Positions 25,601 through 34,722 of a DNA stretch of 64,000 bases are shown piece by piece. The number at the start of each line of letters is the position of its first letter. Positions within the stretch are counted from its first letter, which is position 1. This DNA comes from VAZQ01 sp963821505 (GTDB lineage: Bacteria > Pseudomonadota > Alphaproteobacteria > Rhizobiales > Xanthobacteraceae), in contig CAWGEH010000037.1 in the NCBI GenBank assembly GCA_963821505.1, positions 14,238 through 78,237 on the forward strand. The letters are read 5' to 3'. The notes beneath the pieces are model-generated. The model saw nothing but the letters and a program-made list of their open reading frames with translations, was not told where the DNA came from and searched no databases. The position numbers were made by a program, and so were the translations under genes.

Positions 25601-26509
25601 TCAATGTGCGTGGAGCGCGGCTGCGGTCGGTCGGGTTTCCATCGCCGCGACGCGGCTCTTCACCGCCCGCTGCACCTTCTCGAAGGCGCGCACCTCGATC
25701 TGGCGCACGCGCTCGCGCGAGACGCCGAACTCGGCGGCCAGGTCCTCGAGCGTGATCGGGTCGTCGGCAAGCCGCCGCGCCTCGAAGATGCGCCGCTCGC
25801 GGTCGTTGAGCACCGAGAGCGCGTCGCCGAGCGCCTTCCTGCGATTGTCCGCTTCCTCGCTCTCCGCCAGCCGCGTCTCCTGGTCGGAGACATCGTCGAC
25901 CAGCCAGTCCTGCCACTCGCCGGAATCGCCCTCCTCGCGGATCGGCGCGTTCAGCGACACGTCGCCGCCGAGCCGCCGGTTCATGTCGACGACGTCCTGC
26001 TCGGTGACGCCGAGCCGCTTGGCGATGAGCTTGACCTGGTCGGGGCGAAGGTCGCCCTCTTCCAGCGCGGAAATCTTGCTCTTGGCCTTGCGCAGGTTGA
26101 AGAACAGCTTCTTCTGATTGGCGGTGGTGCCCATCTTCACCAGCGACCACGAGCGCAGGATGTATTCCTGGATCGCCGCCTTGATCCACCACATGGCGTA
26201 GGTGGCCAGCCGGAAGCCTTTTTCGGGCTCGAAGCGCTTGACCGCCTGCATCAGGCCGACATTGCCCTCCGAGATCACCTCGGAAATCGGCAGGCCGTAG
26301 CCGCGATAGCCCATGGCGATCTTGGCGACCAGGCGCAGATGGCTGGTGACGAGCTTGTGCGCCGCATCGCGGTCGCCATGCTCGCGCCAGCGCTTGGCCA
26401 GCATATATTCATCCTGCGGCTCCAGCATCGGGAACCGGCGGATGTCCTCCAGATAACGGGTCAGGCCGGATTCGGCCGTGAGAATCGGCAAAGCCGCAGT
26501 ACGGGCCAT
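25601..26509 (-). CDS. rpoH: RNA polymerase sigma factor RpoH (sigma-32 type)
   Basis: 302 residues, a heat-shock sigma factor. Region 2 reads RLVAKIAMGYRGYGLPISEV..EGNVGLMQAVKRFEPEKGFR, with the melting segment LATYAMWWIKAAIQEYILRS. The RpoH box is SLVKMGTTANQKKLFFNLRK, which separates it from housekeeping sigma. Region 4 has ITLEDLAAEFGVSRERVRQIE. It directs transcription of chaperone and protease genes after heat or other stress. Alphaproteobacteria often have more than one RpoH; which this is cannot be told. The start MARTAALPI follows the family. Confidence 0.96.
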   Translation of the reverse strand: MARTAALPILTAESGLTRYLEDIRRFPMLEPQDEYMLAKRWREHGDRDAAHKLVTSHLRLVAKIAMGYRGYGLPISEVISEGNVGLMQAVKRFEPEKGFRLATYAMWWIKAAIQEYILRSWSLVKMGTTANQKKLFFNLRKAKSKISALEEGDLRPDQVKLIAKRLGVTEQDVVDMNRRLGGDVSLNAPIREEGDSGEWQDWLVDDVSDQETRLAESEEADNRRKALGDALSVLNDRERRIFEARRLADDPITLEDLAAEFGVSRERVRQIEVRAFEKVQRAVKSRVAAMETRPTAAALHAH

Positions 26510-26694
26510 AATAGCGCCCTCCAAAAGTTTGCCCCCGACGGACCGGCGGGCCGAGCACACCGCCGCTCCCCCGAGCCGACGGTGCTGTCCTCGCTGCGAC
26601 CGCGAAGCCTGATCGCAGCCGCAACATTACAGGACAAACCGGGGCGAAAGGAAGTGAACTCGGCGTCACGTCGCCGTGACCCCTCCGTGTACGC

Positions 26695-27738
26695 TTAAGC
26701 CTTTGATTGGCCTAGCTTTCGCGAGCGAGCCGATGTGCCCTGTGCACCCAGGCTACAGCGTAAACAAAAGAGATCGTCCGGCAGTTCCGAACGGAACTCC
26801 CGAACCTTGCCCTGCGAGGGATGTTCGATCGTGAGGAGATAGGCATGCAGTGCCTGTCTGGCAAGGGCTTTCAGCGCGGCTCGCGCCTCCGCCCCGAGCT
26901 GATTCGCCTTGGTCTTGAAGCCTGCCCCATAGACATCGTCGCCGAGCAGGGGATGCCCGATCGAGGCGAGGTGGACGCGAATTTGATGGGTGCGCCCGGT
27001 CTCGAGCCGGCAGGCCAACAGGCTGGCCACCGGCGCGCCGTCCGTGCCGAGGTAGCGTTCGAGCACCTCCCAATGGGTCACCGCCTCGCGGCCGCCCTCC
27101 CGCACGGCCATCTTGTCGCGGGCACGCGGGTGGCGCCCGATCGGCTTGTCGATGGTGCCGCGGGGGCGGTCGGGCACCCCCCAGACGAAGGCCAGATAGC
27201 CGCGGCGCAGCGCCCCGTTGCGGCCATGGTCGGCGAACTGGCGGCTGAGCGCGCGGTGCGCGCGGTCGGTCTTGGCGACGACCAGCAGGCCGGTGGTGTC
27301 CTTGTCGAGGCGATGCACGATGCCGGGACGCTTGGCCCCGCCGATGCCGGACAGGCTGTCGCCGCAATGGGCGATGAGCGCGTTGACCAGCGTGCCGGTC
27401 CAGTTGCCCGCGGCGGGATGGACCACCAGCCCGGCCGGCTTGTCGATGACGATGAGGTCTTCGTCCTCGAACACCACCTTGAGCGGAATATTCTCAGGCC
27501 CGATCGCGGCATCTTGCGCGGCCGGAAGGTCGAGCCTGATGGTGCCGCCGGCGTTGACGCGGTGGCCGGGATCGCGGATCGTGGCGCCGTCGATCGCGAC
27601 GCGACCCGCCAGGATCAGCGCCTTGTGGCGCGAGCGCGACAGCTCGGCCACGCGCGCAGCCAGCACGCGATCGAGCCGCTCGCCGGCCTCTCCGGCGGCG
27701 ACCACCAGTTCCTCGCTGCGCCCCTGCGTCGAGACCAT
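26695..27738 (-). CDS. rluD: RluD-like 23S rRNA pseudouridine synthase
   Basis: 347 residues. An S4 RNA-binding domain (AGERLDRVLAARVAELSRSR..ALILAGRVAIDG) precedes the RluA-family catalytic domain with the signature PGIVHRLDKDTTGLLVVAKT (catalytic Asp), then GGREAVTHWEVLERY and CRLETGRTHQIRVHLASIGHPLLGD. It isomerises uridines in 23S rRNA (positions 1911/1915/1917 for RluD). The C-terminus extends some 20 residues past the family end. The ATG at 27738 overlaps the ATG of the divergent gene. rpoH follows on the same strand 185 bp away, its usual neighbour in this group. Confidence 0.9.
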   Translation of the reverse strand: MVSTQGRSEELVVAAGEAGERLDRVLAARVAELSRSRHKALILAGRVAIDGATIRDPGHRVNAGGTIRLDLPAAQDAAIGPENIPLKVVFEDEDLIVIDKPAGLVVHPAAGNWTGTLVNALIAHCGDSLSGIGGAKRPGIVHRLDKDTTGLLVVAKTDRAHRALSRQFADHGRNGALRRGYLAFVWGVPDRPRGTIDKPIGRHPRARDKMAVREGGREAVTHWEVLERYLGTDGAPVASLLACRLETGRTHQIRVHLASIGHPLLGDDVYGAGFKTKANQLGAEARAALKALARQALHAYLLTIEHPSQGKVREFRSELPDDLFCLRCSLGAQGTSARSRKLGQSKA

Positions 27739-28081
27739 GAGCAATCCGTCGGCGGACGATGACCAGCCACTCGATCCTGCGGCCGAGCGCATGGTCGCGA
27801 AGGTACGGTGGCTGATGGTGATCTCCGGCGCCACCACGCTCATAGCGATCGCCGCGGTCATCGGCGTCATCGGCTATCGCGTTTTCAAGGCGGAGGGAAG
27901 CGCGGCGGCGCCGGCGGACGTCACCGCGCTGCTGCCGAAGGGCGCACGCATCGTGGCGACCGCCGTGTCCGAGGATCGCATCGCGGTCACCGTCGACGCC
28001 GGCGGCGCGATCGAAATCCGCACCTTCGACCTCAAGACGCTCAAGCCCACGGGCCGGCTGCGGTTCGCGACCGAGCCGTGA
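27737..28081 (+). CDS. Single-span membrane protein of unknown function (114 aa)
   Basis: 114 residues: a charged N-terminus (MSNPSADDDQPLDPAAERMV), one membrane helix (VISGATTLIAIAAVIGVIGY) and a C-terminal domain with LPKGARIVATAVSEDRIAVT. It looks like the DUF6476-type proteins found beside rluD in Bradyrhizobium relatives. Its ATG shares two bases with the rluD ATG on the other strand (CATG), so the two 5' leaders must overlap each other's coding sequence. Confidence 0.75.
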   Translation: MSNPSADDDQPLDPAAERMVAKVRWLMVISGATTLIAIAAVIGVIGYRVFKAEGSAAAPADVTALLPKGARIVATAVSEDRIAVTVDAGGAIEIRTFDLKTLKPTGRLRFATEP

Positions 28082-28137
28082 CGGTCGGTCGCGAACTCGC
28101 CGCCCGGTCGGCAAGCCGATCTCGCACCCAAAGGTGC

Positions 28138-28206
28138 TCAGGAGCGCCGCGCGGCCGCTTTGTAGAGATCTTCGAGCGTTTTGATGTCCTTGGAAAACAG
28201 TCCCAT
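28138..28206 (-). pseudogene. Remnant of a DUF892/YciE-type ferritin-like gene (22 codons)
   Basis: MGLFSKDIKTLEDL is the typical N-terminus of DUF892 ferritin-like stress proteins, but after KAAARRS a stop follows. GAGGAG precedes the ATG. The rest of the gene is not found nearby. It could also be a small independent peptide gene. Confidence 0.5.
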
Positions 28207-28736
28207 CGGTGATGACTCCTCGCAGGCATGGGTGCCACCTATCAATCGCGGCCTGCCCCGGCGTTTCCGAGCGCGCGCGCCGGCGGCACGCGCCGCTCCC
28301 GCCGCCTCACCAGAACGTGAGCCGGCGCGGATTGCCGCGCGCGAATGAAGGGAGCGAAACGCCGCAGAATCAGGTGGATCGAATTCGCGCCATCTTTGTT
28401 TTGACAAACAATGCCGCTCACGTCGGCACACTGCATGTAGGAAGAGGAGAGTTCATGTGTTTGGACGATCTTCGGCGATGTCCAGCCCGCTGGTGATCCG
28501 GTCCTGCTTCGCCGGGCGCTCGTTCCGGGACTTCGCCCTGTCGGTTGCGATGAAGCACAAGGCAATTTTCCATCCCCTCGCGCACCGTGGTCGCATCATT
28601 CAGCGGCCGGGCGAGATGACGGGCCGGGCACTTCCTCCGGAGAGCGGCCGCAAGGCATGAAACCGATGCCGGCGAACGCCGGCAGCTGCCAGGATGGCGG
28701 AGCCGTTTGTGGGCATCTTGCGCCGGGGACAGGCAG
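28207..28736. other. Intergenic stretch with possible short coupled reading frames
   Basis: AGGAGAG before an ATG at about 28455 opens a 13-codon frame (MCLDDLRRCPARW). Overlapping it, an ATG at 28478 opens a 60-codon frame (MSSPLVIRSCFAGRSFRDFA at its start) ending at 28660. TTGACA at about 28400 could be a -35 element. None has known relatives that can be recognised; composition is equally compatible with non-coding DNA. Confidence 0.3.
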
Positions 28737-29564
28737 ATGAGAGGCGCGCCGTGCCACCCATGTGCCGCCGTGGCACTGGCCGCGACGATGCCCGGCGCGC
28801 CCGCGCCGGCGCGCGCGCAATCCAAGCCGCCTGACGTCGCCCCGGTGATCGCTCGAGCGCTCGCACCCACTGGAAAGCTCCGCGTCGGGGTGCTGATGGT
28901 CTGGTATTTCGCGCTCGAAGATCGGGCGACCGGCCGCCTTGCGGGCATCGTTCCCGATCTCGGCGGGGAGCTGGCGCGGCGCGTGGGCGTTCCGGTCGAG
29001 CTGATCAAGTTCGACAATCCCGCCGCCGTGATCGCGGCATTCCGCGACAATGCGCTCGACGTCACCTTCATCGGCATCACCGCCGATCGTGCCGCGGCCA
29101 TGCAGTTCGGTCCCGCCGTGATCGACCTGCAGACCACCTACCTCGTGCCCGCCGCCTCGAGGATCGCCAGCATTGCCGAGGTCGACCGCCCGGGCGTGCG
29201 CGTGCTGGTGCCGCAACGCAGCGCCCAGGAAGCGTATCTGCGCAAGACCATGACCCAGGCCACGCTCATCGACGTCCCGGTCGAAACGCCGAAACAGGCG
29301 ATCGCGCTGCTCGCCGCGGGCGAGGCCGACGCCTTCAGCCACGTCGTTCCCATGCTGGCGGCGGCGCAGCCGGCGTTGCCGGGATCGCGCATCCTGCCCG
29401 GGAGCTATTTCGACGTGCCGGTCGCGGTGGCGGTCGCCAAGCATCGCGCGCCCGCGGCCGCCGATGCCGCGCGCCGCTTCGTCGACGAGGCGAAGACGTC
29501 GGGCTTCGTGCGGCAGGCGATCGAGCGGGCGGGAGTGCGCGGCGTGGTGGTCAGCCCGCGGTGA
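28737..29564 (+). CDS. Periplasmic solute-binding protein, family 3 type
   Basis: 275 residues with an export signal (MRGAPCHPCAAVALAATMPG, ending in ARAQ). The mature protein has the SBP family 3 opening LAPTGKLRVGVLMVWYFALE, then DLGGELARRVGVPVELIKFD, AFRDNALDVTFIGITADRAA and ALLAAGEADAFSHVVPML. Such proteins feed amino-acid or similar solutes to ABC permeases, but no permease or ATPase gene is next to it. The ATG after GGCAG was chosen; an in-frame upstream start would spoil the signal peptide. Confidence 0.8.
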   Translation: MRGAPCHPCAAVALAATMPGAPAPARAQSKPPDVAPVIARALAPTGKLRVGVLMVWYFALEDRATGRLAGIVPDLGGELARRVGVPVELIKFDNPAAVIAAFRDNALDVTFIGITADRAAAMQFGPAVIDLQTTYLVPAASRIASIAEVDRPGVRVLVPQRSAQEAYLRKTMTQATLIDVPVETPKQAIALLAAGEADAFSHVVPMLAAAQPALPGSRILPGSYFDVPVAVAVAKHRAPAAADAARRFVDEAKTSGFVRQAIERAGVRGVVVSPR

Positions 29565-29772
29565 GCCGCGCGGCGGTGAGGGCGCCGGCGCGTGCTTCGG
29601 AAAAAGCCTGCCCCGGCTTGGTCCGGGGCGGCGACCGGTTTTCCCGAATGGAGTATCCGCAAAATCAAAGCATCCGGCGCGTCGATTCAGATCCGATCGG
29701 GCTACGCTCGGTGGAGCGAGGCTCGCTTGCGCGCAACCGTGATCGGGGCTATCTCGATGGCCTTCTGCGCTT

Positions 29773-29848
29773 GCTCCCTTCGTCTAGCGGCCCAGGACGT
29801 CGCCCTCTCACGGCGAAAACAGGGGTTCGAGTCCCCTAGGGAGCGCCA
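29773..29848 (+). tRNA. tRNA-Glu (anticodon CTC)
   Basis: Acceptor arms GCTCCCT / AGGGAGC pair fully, followed by G and an encoded CCA. The anticodon stem is TCGCC/GGCGA with loop CTCTCAC, giving anticodon CTC (codon GAG). The T arm is AGGGG-TTCGAGT-CCCCT. It marks the end of core-like sequence; an IS and an integrase remnant follow immediately. Confidence 0.95.
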
Positions 29849-29870
29849 GTAGCAGTTTTGTCCGGCCCGG

Positions 29871-31147
29871 ACACATAGGTGACAGATCGTACCTAAGACA
29901 TGGGTGACAACCTCGTGCCGAACGGGTTGTCGAGGGGTTGCAGGGTCTTCTGCTCCAGGTCGAAGTAGCCGAGATCGTAGTGCATGAAGCTTGCGAGCCA
30001 AATGCCCTCGTCGACTTCCTTGATGCCGAGCCTCTGGCCAGCCAGCACAGTCGAGATGTTGATGCGTTTGCGGTGCAGGCAGAGCCGTCCGCACGCCGTG
30101 ACAAGAATGTCGCGGTCGTGGAACGGATAGGTCAGCTCGGGCAGGCCGTTATAGCGGCGTGGTGAGGCCGCATAAAGCTCGGCGGGACACCTCATGGCGA
30201 GCGCCTCGTGAGGTCTTTCGGCATTGAACTCCTGCACGAAGGCGTCGAAGCGGTCTTGCTGGCTGCAAGCAGTTCAAGCCTGGCGGCCGCGTCGCCTCCT
30301 TCTTGAGGGTGAGGTGCATGCGCTCATGGCGGCCGTTCTGCTGGGGATGGCCCGGTTTGATGCGTTCGATCGCGATGCCGAGGCGAAGCCACCAGACCGA
30401 GAGCTTCGAGAGATTAAACAAGGCATTGGGACTGGCGAAGGGCACGCCGTTGTCGGAGCGAATGGCAAGCGGCAGGCCACGCTCGCGGAACAGCCGCTCG
30501 AAGGCCGTGCAGGCGAGGTCTTCGCGGGTCGACTCGAGGGCTTCGCACAGGAGCAGAAAGCGCGAGGCATGATCCGTGACGGTCAGCGGATAGCAGTATC
30601 GCCCGTTGCCGAGCTTGAACTCGCCCTTGAAATCGGCACACCACAGATCATTGGGCGCGGCGCCCTCCGACAGTGGCGTGCCGCGCGCGCGGTTGCGCGG
30701 CCTGCCGCCGCGCTTGACCAGGTCGTGGCGATCGAGAACCGCATGGATGGTGCTCTTGGCCGGAACCCTGACGTCGCCGTCAAGCCGCCTGACCAGGAGC
30801 TCGCGGATCTTGCGCGCGCCCCAATGCGGCTTCTCGCCCTTCAGGCGGACAATCAGGCCCTCGATCTGCTGCGGCAGCTGGTTGGCGTAGCGCACCGGCC
30901 GGCGTGACCGGTCGCTCAGGGCCGCGAGCCCGTGCTCCTTATAGCGATCGAAAATCTTGTAGCCGGTCTTACGGGATACGCCGAAATCCCGGCATACGTC
31001 CGTCATTGCCTCACCGTCCAGCAGGCGGGCGACAAAGCGAAGGCGCTCTTCCATGACCGAACTCGCTTTCCACGGCATCAACACCTCCCGCCCGCAAAAG
31101 GCGAAATGTGTTACCCATGTGTCCGGTACGAAATGTCACCTATGTCT
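29871..31147 (-). mobile_element. IS481-like insertion sequence, about 1.28 kb
   Basis: Terminal inverted repeats of about 38 bp: the left end reads ACATAGGTGACA..TCGTACC..ACATGGGT, and the reversed right end reads the same motifs in the same order, with a few mismatches. Between them lies one IS481-type transposase gene. It sits 22 bp behind the tRNA-Glu. Target duplications could not be defined by eye. Confidence 0.85.
29893..31078 (-). CDS. IS481-family transposase, interrupted by +1 frameshift
   Basis: About 395 codons when joined. The helix-turn-helix part holds VCRDFGVSRKTGYKIFDRYK, and the DDE core has NDLWCADFKGEFKLGNGRY (first Asp), IRSDNGVPFASPNALFNLSK (second Asp) and QQNGRHERMHLTLKKEA (Glu). 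At about 30262 the frame shifts by one base; DAFVQEFNAERPHEALAM and the usual C-terminus follow in the next frame. With the shift the enzyme would lose its C-terminal part. GGGAGG precedes the ATG. Flanked by matching inverted repeats. Confidence 0.85.
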
Positions 31148-31163
31148 CAGGCCGCTCATTTGT

Positions 31164-31403
31164 TCACTCTGATTTTTCTTCTGTTTTTGCTTTTTTCCCC
31201 AAACTGCGCGCCTTGGTTTGGGCAAGTCTGTTCGTCTTGTGTCCTTCCAATTTTGTGACGGCCTCTGTCGCGAGCCGTACTTGATCAGCTTCGCGCGTGT
31301 AGCGTTCAGCTTCGGCGAGCGTCCGATGGCCGAGCACCGACATGATTTCATTGGCGATCATCGAAGCCGATCTGGAAGCCGCCACCGATCTCGCACTCGA
31401 CAA
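31164..31403 (-). pseudogene. C-terminal remnant of a tyrosine recombinase (island integrase)
   Basis: ANEIMSVLGHRTLAEAERYT is the box II end of phage-type integrases (HxxR neighbourhood and catalytic Tyr), followed by READQVRLATEAVTKLE and a Lys-rich tail. Catalytic domain parts before it are missing. Together with the tRNA-Glu 1.3 kb away it suggests a genomic island that integrated at the tRNA and then decayed; the IS481 element entered between them. Confidence 0.75.
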
Positions 31404-31601
31404 TGATGGGCGGCGACAGGATCGAGCCGCCGTGGTCGCTGCGGGGAGCCACGGGAGGCGGCGGGCTGGAGCGCGACATGGTCACCTCCCCGCCGTTCTG
31501 CGCCTTGAACTAAATTTCAAGCCAGCGCTGAACAGCCCCCCTTCGCGCCCCTACGAGATTGAGCTTACACTCATCTGTAACTTAACCGGGAGGGTATCCC
31601 C

Positions 31602-31898
31602 ATGCGCGTCCGCCACCTCATCGTCGCGTCAATGCTCCTCGTTGCGACAGGCGCCCAGAGCGCATCCGCCCAGAGCACCTTCGTCCGCAACACGGATCGG
31701 CCCGGCGGCGACTATCGGAATTTCGAAATCAAGGGCGGCGACGCTGCTTGTCGAGAGGTCTGTAACCAGGAACGGCAGTGCCGTGCGTGGGCGTTCGTCA
31801 ATGCCACCCAGCGCTGCTGGTTGAAAAATACCGTTCCGGCGCCGCGCTCCAGCCAGTGCTGCACGTCAGGCGTAAAGCAAACTCAAAACATGGACTGA
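31602..31898 (+). CDS. Secreted PAN/Apple-domain protein (98 aa)
   Basis: 98 residues with a signal peptide (MRVRHLIVASMLLVATGAQS, ending ASAQS). The mature part is one PAN-type module with DRPGGDYRNFEIK, ACREVCNQERQCRAWAFVN and CWLKN, the cysteine spacing typical for PAN_4. Such modules bind proteins or sugars outside the cytoplasm. GGGAGGG stands nine bases before the ATG. No gene is close enough to be in the same operon. Confidence 0.8.
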   Translation: MRVRHLIVASMLLVATGAQSASAQSTFVRNTDRPGGDYRNFEIKGGDAACREVCNQERQCRAWAFVNATQRCWLKNTVPAPRSSQCCTSGVKQTQNMD

Positions 31899-32145
31899 CT
31901 GGCGCCGGCGCGCGACGCGGCGGGCTTCATCGGGCACGTGCCCGAAGAGGTCGGCTTGAGTGCGGGATGCCGCTGACATAGTTTCGGTGCGTCCTTCGAC
32001 GCTGTGCAAGCTGGAGGAACGATGATCCTGATCCACCGCCCGCCCGGCGAAGATCAGGGATGTGCGAGTTCAACGCGGCTCGCGCCCGGTAAGCGTGGGC
32101 CGCGTGACGGCTACTGAGGGTACCTCAGAGAACGCGCCGATGGGC

Positions 32146-32493
32146 TCATGTCCAGTAGGACATCAGGTGCGCCTTCGGCTTGAGGATAATCTTCTGAACG
32201 TTCCCCGGCAGAACATATTGGCCGATGTACCAGTGCGCCTCAATGTCGGCGCCGTAGCACCGCCTGATCGCGTAGGACATCATCTCTGCGACGAGGCTCC
32301 CGAGCGCTCGCAGGCGCAACTCCCGCGCCCTCAACAGGCGAGCAAACGGACGGGCCAGGTCCTGGTCCTCGATGACAATGGGCCTTACGCGTTGCCGCAG
32401 GGCAGCCCTCAGTTGCGATCTGTGACATACCCGCACGGGTACCTGCGGCGGGGGCTTCTGCGGCTCGGCGTGGATGTAGTCGCGCTCCGACAT
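32146..32493 (-). CDS. Hypothetical protein (115 aa)
   Basis: 115 residues starting MSERDYIHAEPQKPPPQVPV. An Arg/Leu-rich helical middle (LARPFARLLRARELRLRALG) is followed by SLVAEMMSYAIRRCYGADIE and a C-terminal IILKPKAHLMSYW. AAGGA lies upstream of the ATG. Protein-like composition supports a gene, but no family was recognised. A frame on the other strand covers the same DNA and looks less protein-like. Confidence 0.5.
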   Translation of the reverse strand: MSERDYIHAEPQKPPPQVPVRVCHRSQLRAALRQRVRPIVIEDQDLARPFARLLRARELRLRALGSLVAEMMSYAIRRCYGADIEAHWYIGQYVLPGNVQKIILKPKAHLMSYWT

Positions 32494-32850
32494 GCCAACG
32501 TCCTTACGGGCACGATCTGGGCGCGCAGATGGCGCGCTCGGGAGTCGCACATTCTTAGCATGTGCTATGGTTGTCGGGAGGTTAAGGTCTGAGACGTGGT
32601 GCAGAAGCGCGAGCCGGGCCAGCGCCCTCAACGATCATAGGGAAGCGGCCGGCCGGCGAGATCGTTGCCGGGCGGCTATAGAGCCGCACGCGCTCGCCGT
32701 CCTTGGACCCCGCCACGGGAACAAAGGAACACGGGCTGACTTCGTGGCGCTTTGCTGCTTTAGTAAGTGTGGTGAATGTCGGACCAGGGGCGTGAGGCTC
32801 GGCTCACTCGGCTCAAATCTATGGCGAAACTGTATTAAGGGAGATATCCG

Positions 32851-33288
32851 ATGGCAAATGGCGTGAGGCAAATGCCCGGGCATGTAGAGGCGGCCTATAA
32901 GGAGGCAGTGAAAAATATAATTTTTATCAAAAGACAGCAGTGGGTGACGACCAACTACACCATACTTGTATACGCCGCTATTTTCATAGTCTCAGCAAGG
33001 TTCTTTAGCCGCACTGACCTGGCACGAGGATGGCTTGGTTTACTCACATTTCTCACGTTTTTTTACCACTTGTACATGATCAAACTATTTCAAGATACGA
33101 TTACATCCTTTCGGGATCGGCTCGCGTGGATTTACAGGACTTACTTCAGCGCTGACGAGCAGGTTGGCTTGAATTTGTCGCTGCGGCCGGACCCATATTG
33201 GTATCAAGCGGCCGTGCCGCTTGGGCTCATAGCTGTCTCCATGGTCGGAGCTATCTTGACGTTGATTTACTTGTTCTCAGTCCGGTGA
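32851..33288 (+). CDS. Membrane protein of unknown function (145 aa), low GC
   Basis: 145 residues with three predicted membrane helices: YTILVYAAIFIVSARFF, GLLTFLTFFYHLYMIKLF and AVPLGLIAVSMVGAILTLIY. Its DNA is clearly more AT-rich than the neighbours (codons such as ATA, TTT, AAA), a sign of acquisition by transfer. It starts MANGVRQMPGHVEAAYKEAV after GGGAGATATCCG. No family recognised. Confidence 0.65.
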   Translation: MANGVRQMPGHVEAAYKEAVKNIIFIKRQQWVTTNYTILVYAAIFIVSARFFSRTDLARGWLGLLTFLTFFYHLYMIKLFQDTITSFRDRLAWIYRTYFSADEQVGLNLSLRPDPYWYQAAVPLGLIAVSMVGAILTLIYLFSVR

Positions 33289-33393
33289 CTCGTCAGACGC
33301 ATTCAATCGGCACGCGTTTCGCCGGTGCCGTAGAAGGGATTTCTCGGCGTTTTAGGTAGGCGGTAGCCCCTTCTACGGGAGAGCTTGCGGGCG

Positions 33394-34722
33394 ATGACGA
33401 CTGACCGTCCAGCGGCCACAACAGCGGCCGTCGCCATCGCTCCCATCACCTTATCGCGCTCGGTGCGGCAGAGAATTTTCCTCTACCTAGGCGTCTTGAT
33501 CGTTCTGCTGGCCTTCGGTGCCCCCTCCGGAGGCCTGATCGATATTCCGATAAGCTTCTTTCTTAAAAACAAACTGCACTTGAAGGCGCACGAGCTCGCC
33601 GATTTCCGGCTCGTGTCCGCCATCCCCCTCTACCTATCCTGTGTGTTCGGATTCATCCGCGACACCTGGAATCCCTTCGGAATGAGAGACCGAGGATTCA
33701 TGCTGTTGTTCGGCACCAGCACCGCCGGCCTCTACGTCTTCTTTGCTGTCACTCCCATTACATACGTGACACTCCTCGTTGCGGTCGTACTGTTGACGAC
33801 TTCATTCCTTTTCGTCGCAAGCGCTCAGAACGGACTCACTTCGATGATCGGCCAGCAGCATGCGATGTCCGGCCAGATCAGCGCGGTGTGGAACATCTTC
33901 GCGTCGGTCCCCACCGTCGGCGCCCTCCTCATCGGCGGCACTCTCAGCGACCTGCTCGAAGAGAGGAACGCCGATCAGGCCGGTCGCATCCTATTTCTCG
34001 TCGGCGCTGCGATTATGGCCGCGGTTGCCGTTTACGCCGCGTGGAAGCCCAGAAGCGTGTTTGGCAACGTCCGTATCGAACACGGGACCGCGGCGCATCC
34101 GCTGAGGGACCTTAGGAGGTTGGTGCGGCACTGGCCGATCTACCCGGCTCTGCTGATCTGGCTGTTATGGAACTTCGCGCCTGGCTCAGCCACGCCGCTT
34201 CAATACTACCTTCAGAACACCCTCCACGCCGAGGACGCCCAGTGGGGTCAGTGGAACGCCATCTTCGCCGCCTCCTTCATTCCGACTTTCATGATGTTTG
34301 GTCTCCTCTGCCAAAGGTTTCCCTTGAAGACTCTGCTCTTCTGGGGGACCGTCGCTGCAGTTCCACAGTTCGTTCCGTTGCTCTTCCTTCATTCGGTGAC
34401 AGGAGCTTTGATCGCGGCGGTGCCCATCGGCCTCATGGGCGGCGTTGCCACCGCCTCATATTTGGACCTGATTATTCGGTCCTGCCCCCGGGGCCTGCAG
34501 GGGACGACGCTAATGATGTCCAGCAGTCTTTATTTCGTCGTGTCGCGATTTGGCGATGTTCTAGGGACGAACCTTTATGACTACTACGGCAGCTTTGCCG
34601 CTTGCGTGATCGCAATCACGGTTGTCTACGCCTTAATCCTCCCGACTCTCTTGCTGGTGCCCAAACGCCTGATTGCCACCGCCGACGGGCAAACGCCCGA
34701 GTTCGGGTTTGCAGCAGATTAG
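33394..34722 (+). CDS. MFS/BT1-type transporter
   Basis: 442 residues with about 12 hydrophobic helices, for example IFLYLGVLIVLLAFGAPSG, YVTLLVAVVLLTTSFLFVAS and AVPIGLMGGVATASYLDLII. ADFRLVSAIPLYLSCVFGFI with RDTWNPFGMRDRGFM resembles BT1/folate-biopterin-like major facilitator proteins. The substrate is unknown. The ATG (MTTDRPA) was chosen because GGGAGAG stands a suitable distance before it. No partner gene. Confidence 0.75.
   Translation: MTTDRPAATTAAVAIAPITLSRSVRQRIFLYLGVLIVLLAFGAPSGGLIDIPISFFLKNKLHLKAHELADFRLVSAIPLYLSCVFGFIRDTWNPFGMRDRGFMLLFGTSTAGLYVFFAVTPITYVTLLVAVVLLTTSFLFVASAQNGLTSMIGQQHAMSGQISAVWNIFASVPTVGALLIGGTLSDLLEERNADQAGRILFLVGAAIMAAVAVYAAWKPRSVFGNVRIEHGTAAHPLRDLRRLVRHWPIYPALLIWLLWNFAPGSATPLQYYLQNTLHAEDAQWGQWNAIFAASFIPTFMMFGLLCQRFPLKTLLFWGTVAAVPQFVPLLFLHSVTGALIAAVPIGLMGGVATASYLDLIIRSCPRGLQGTTLMMSSSLYFVVSRFGDVLGTNLYDYYGSFAACVIAITVVYALILPTLLLVPKRLIATADGQTPEFGFAAD

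Noticed and set aside
32062..32592. 176-codon plus-strand frame at the 115-aa hypothetical gene
   Set aside because: The minus-strand alternative has a better start region and more protein-like composition; only one of the two can be the main gene.
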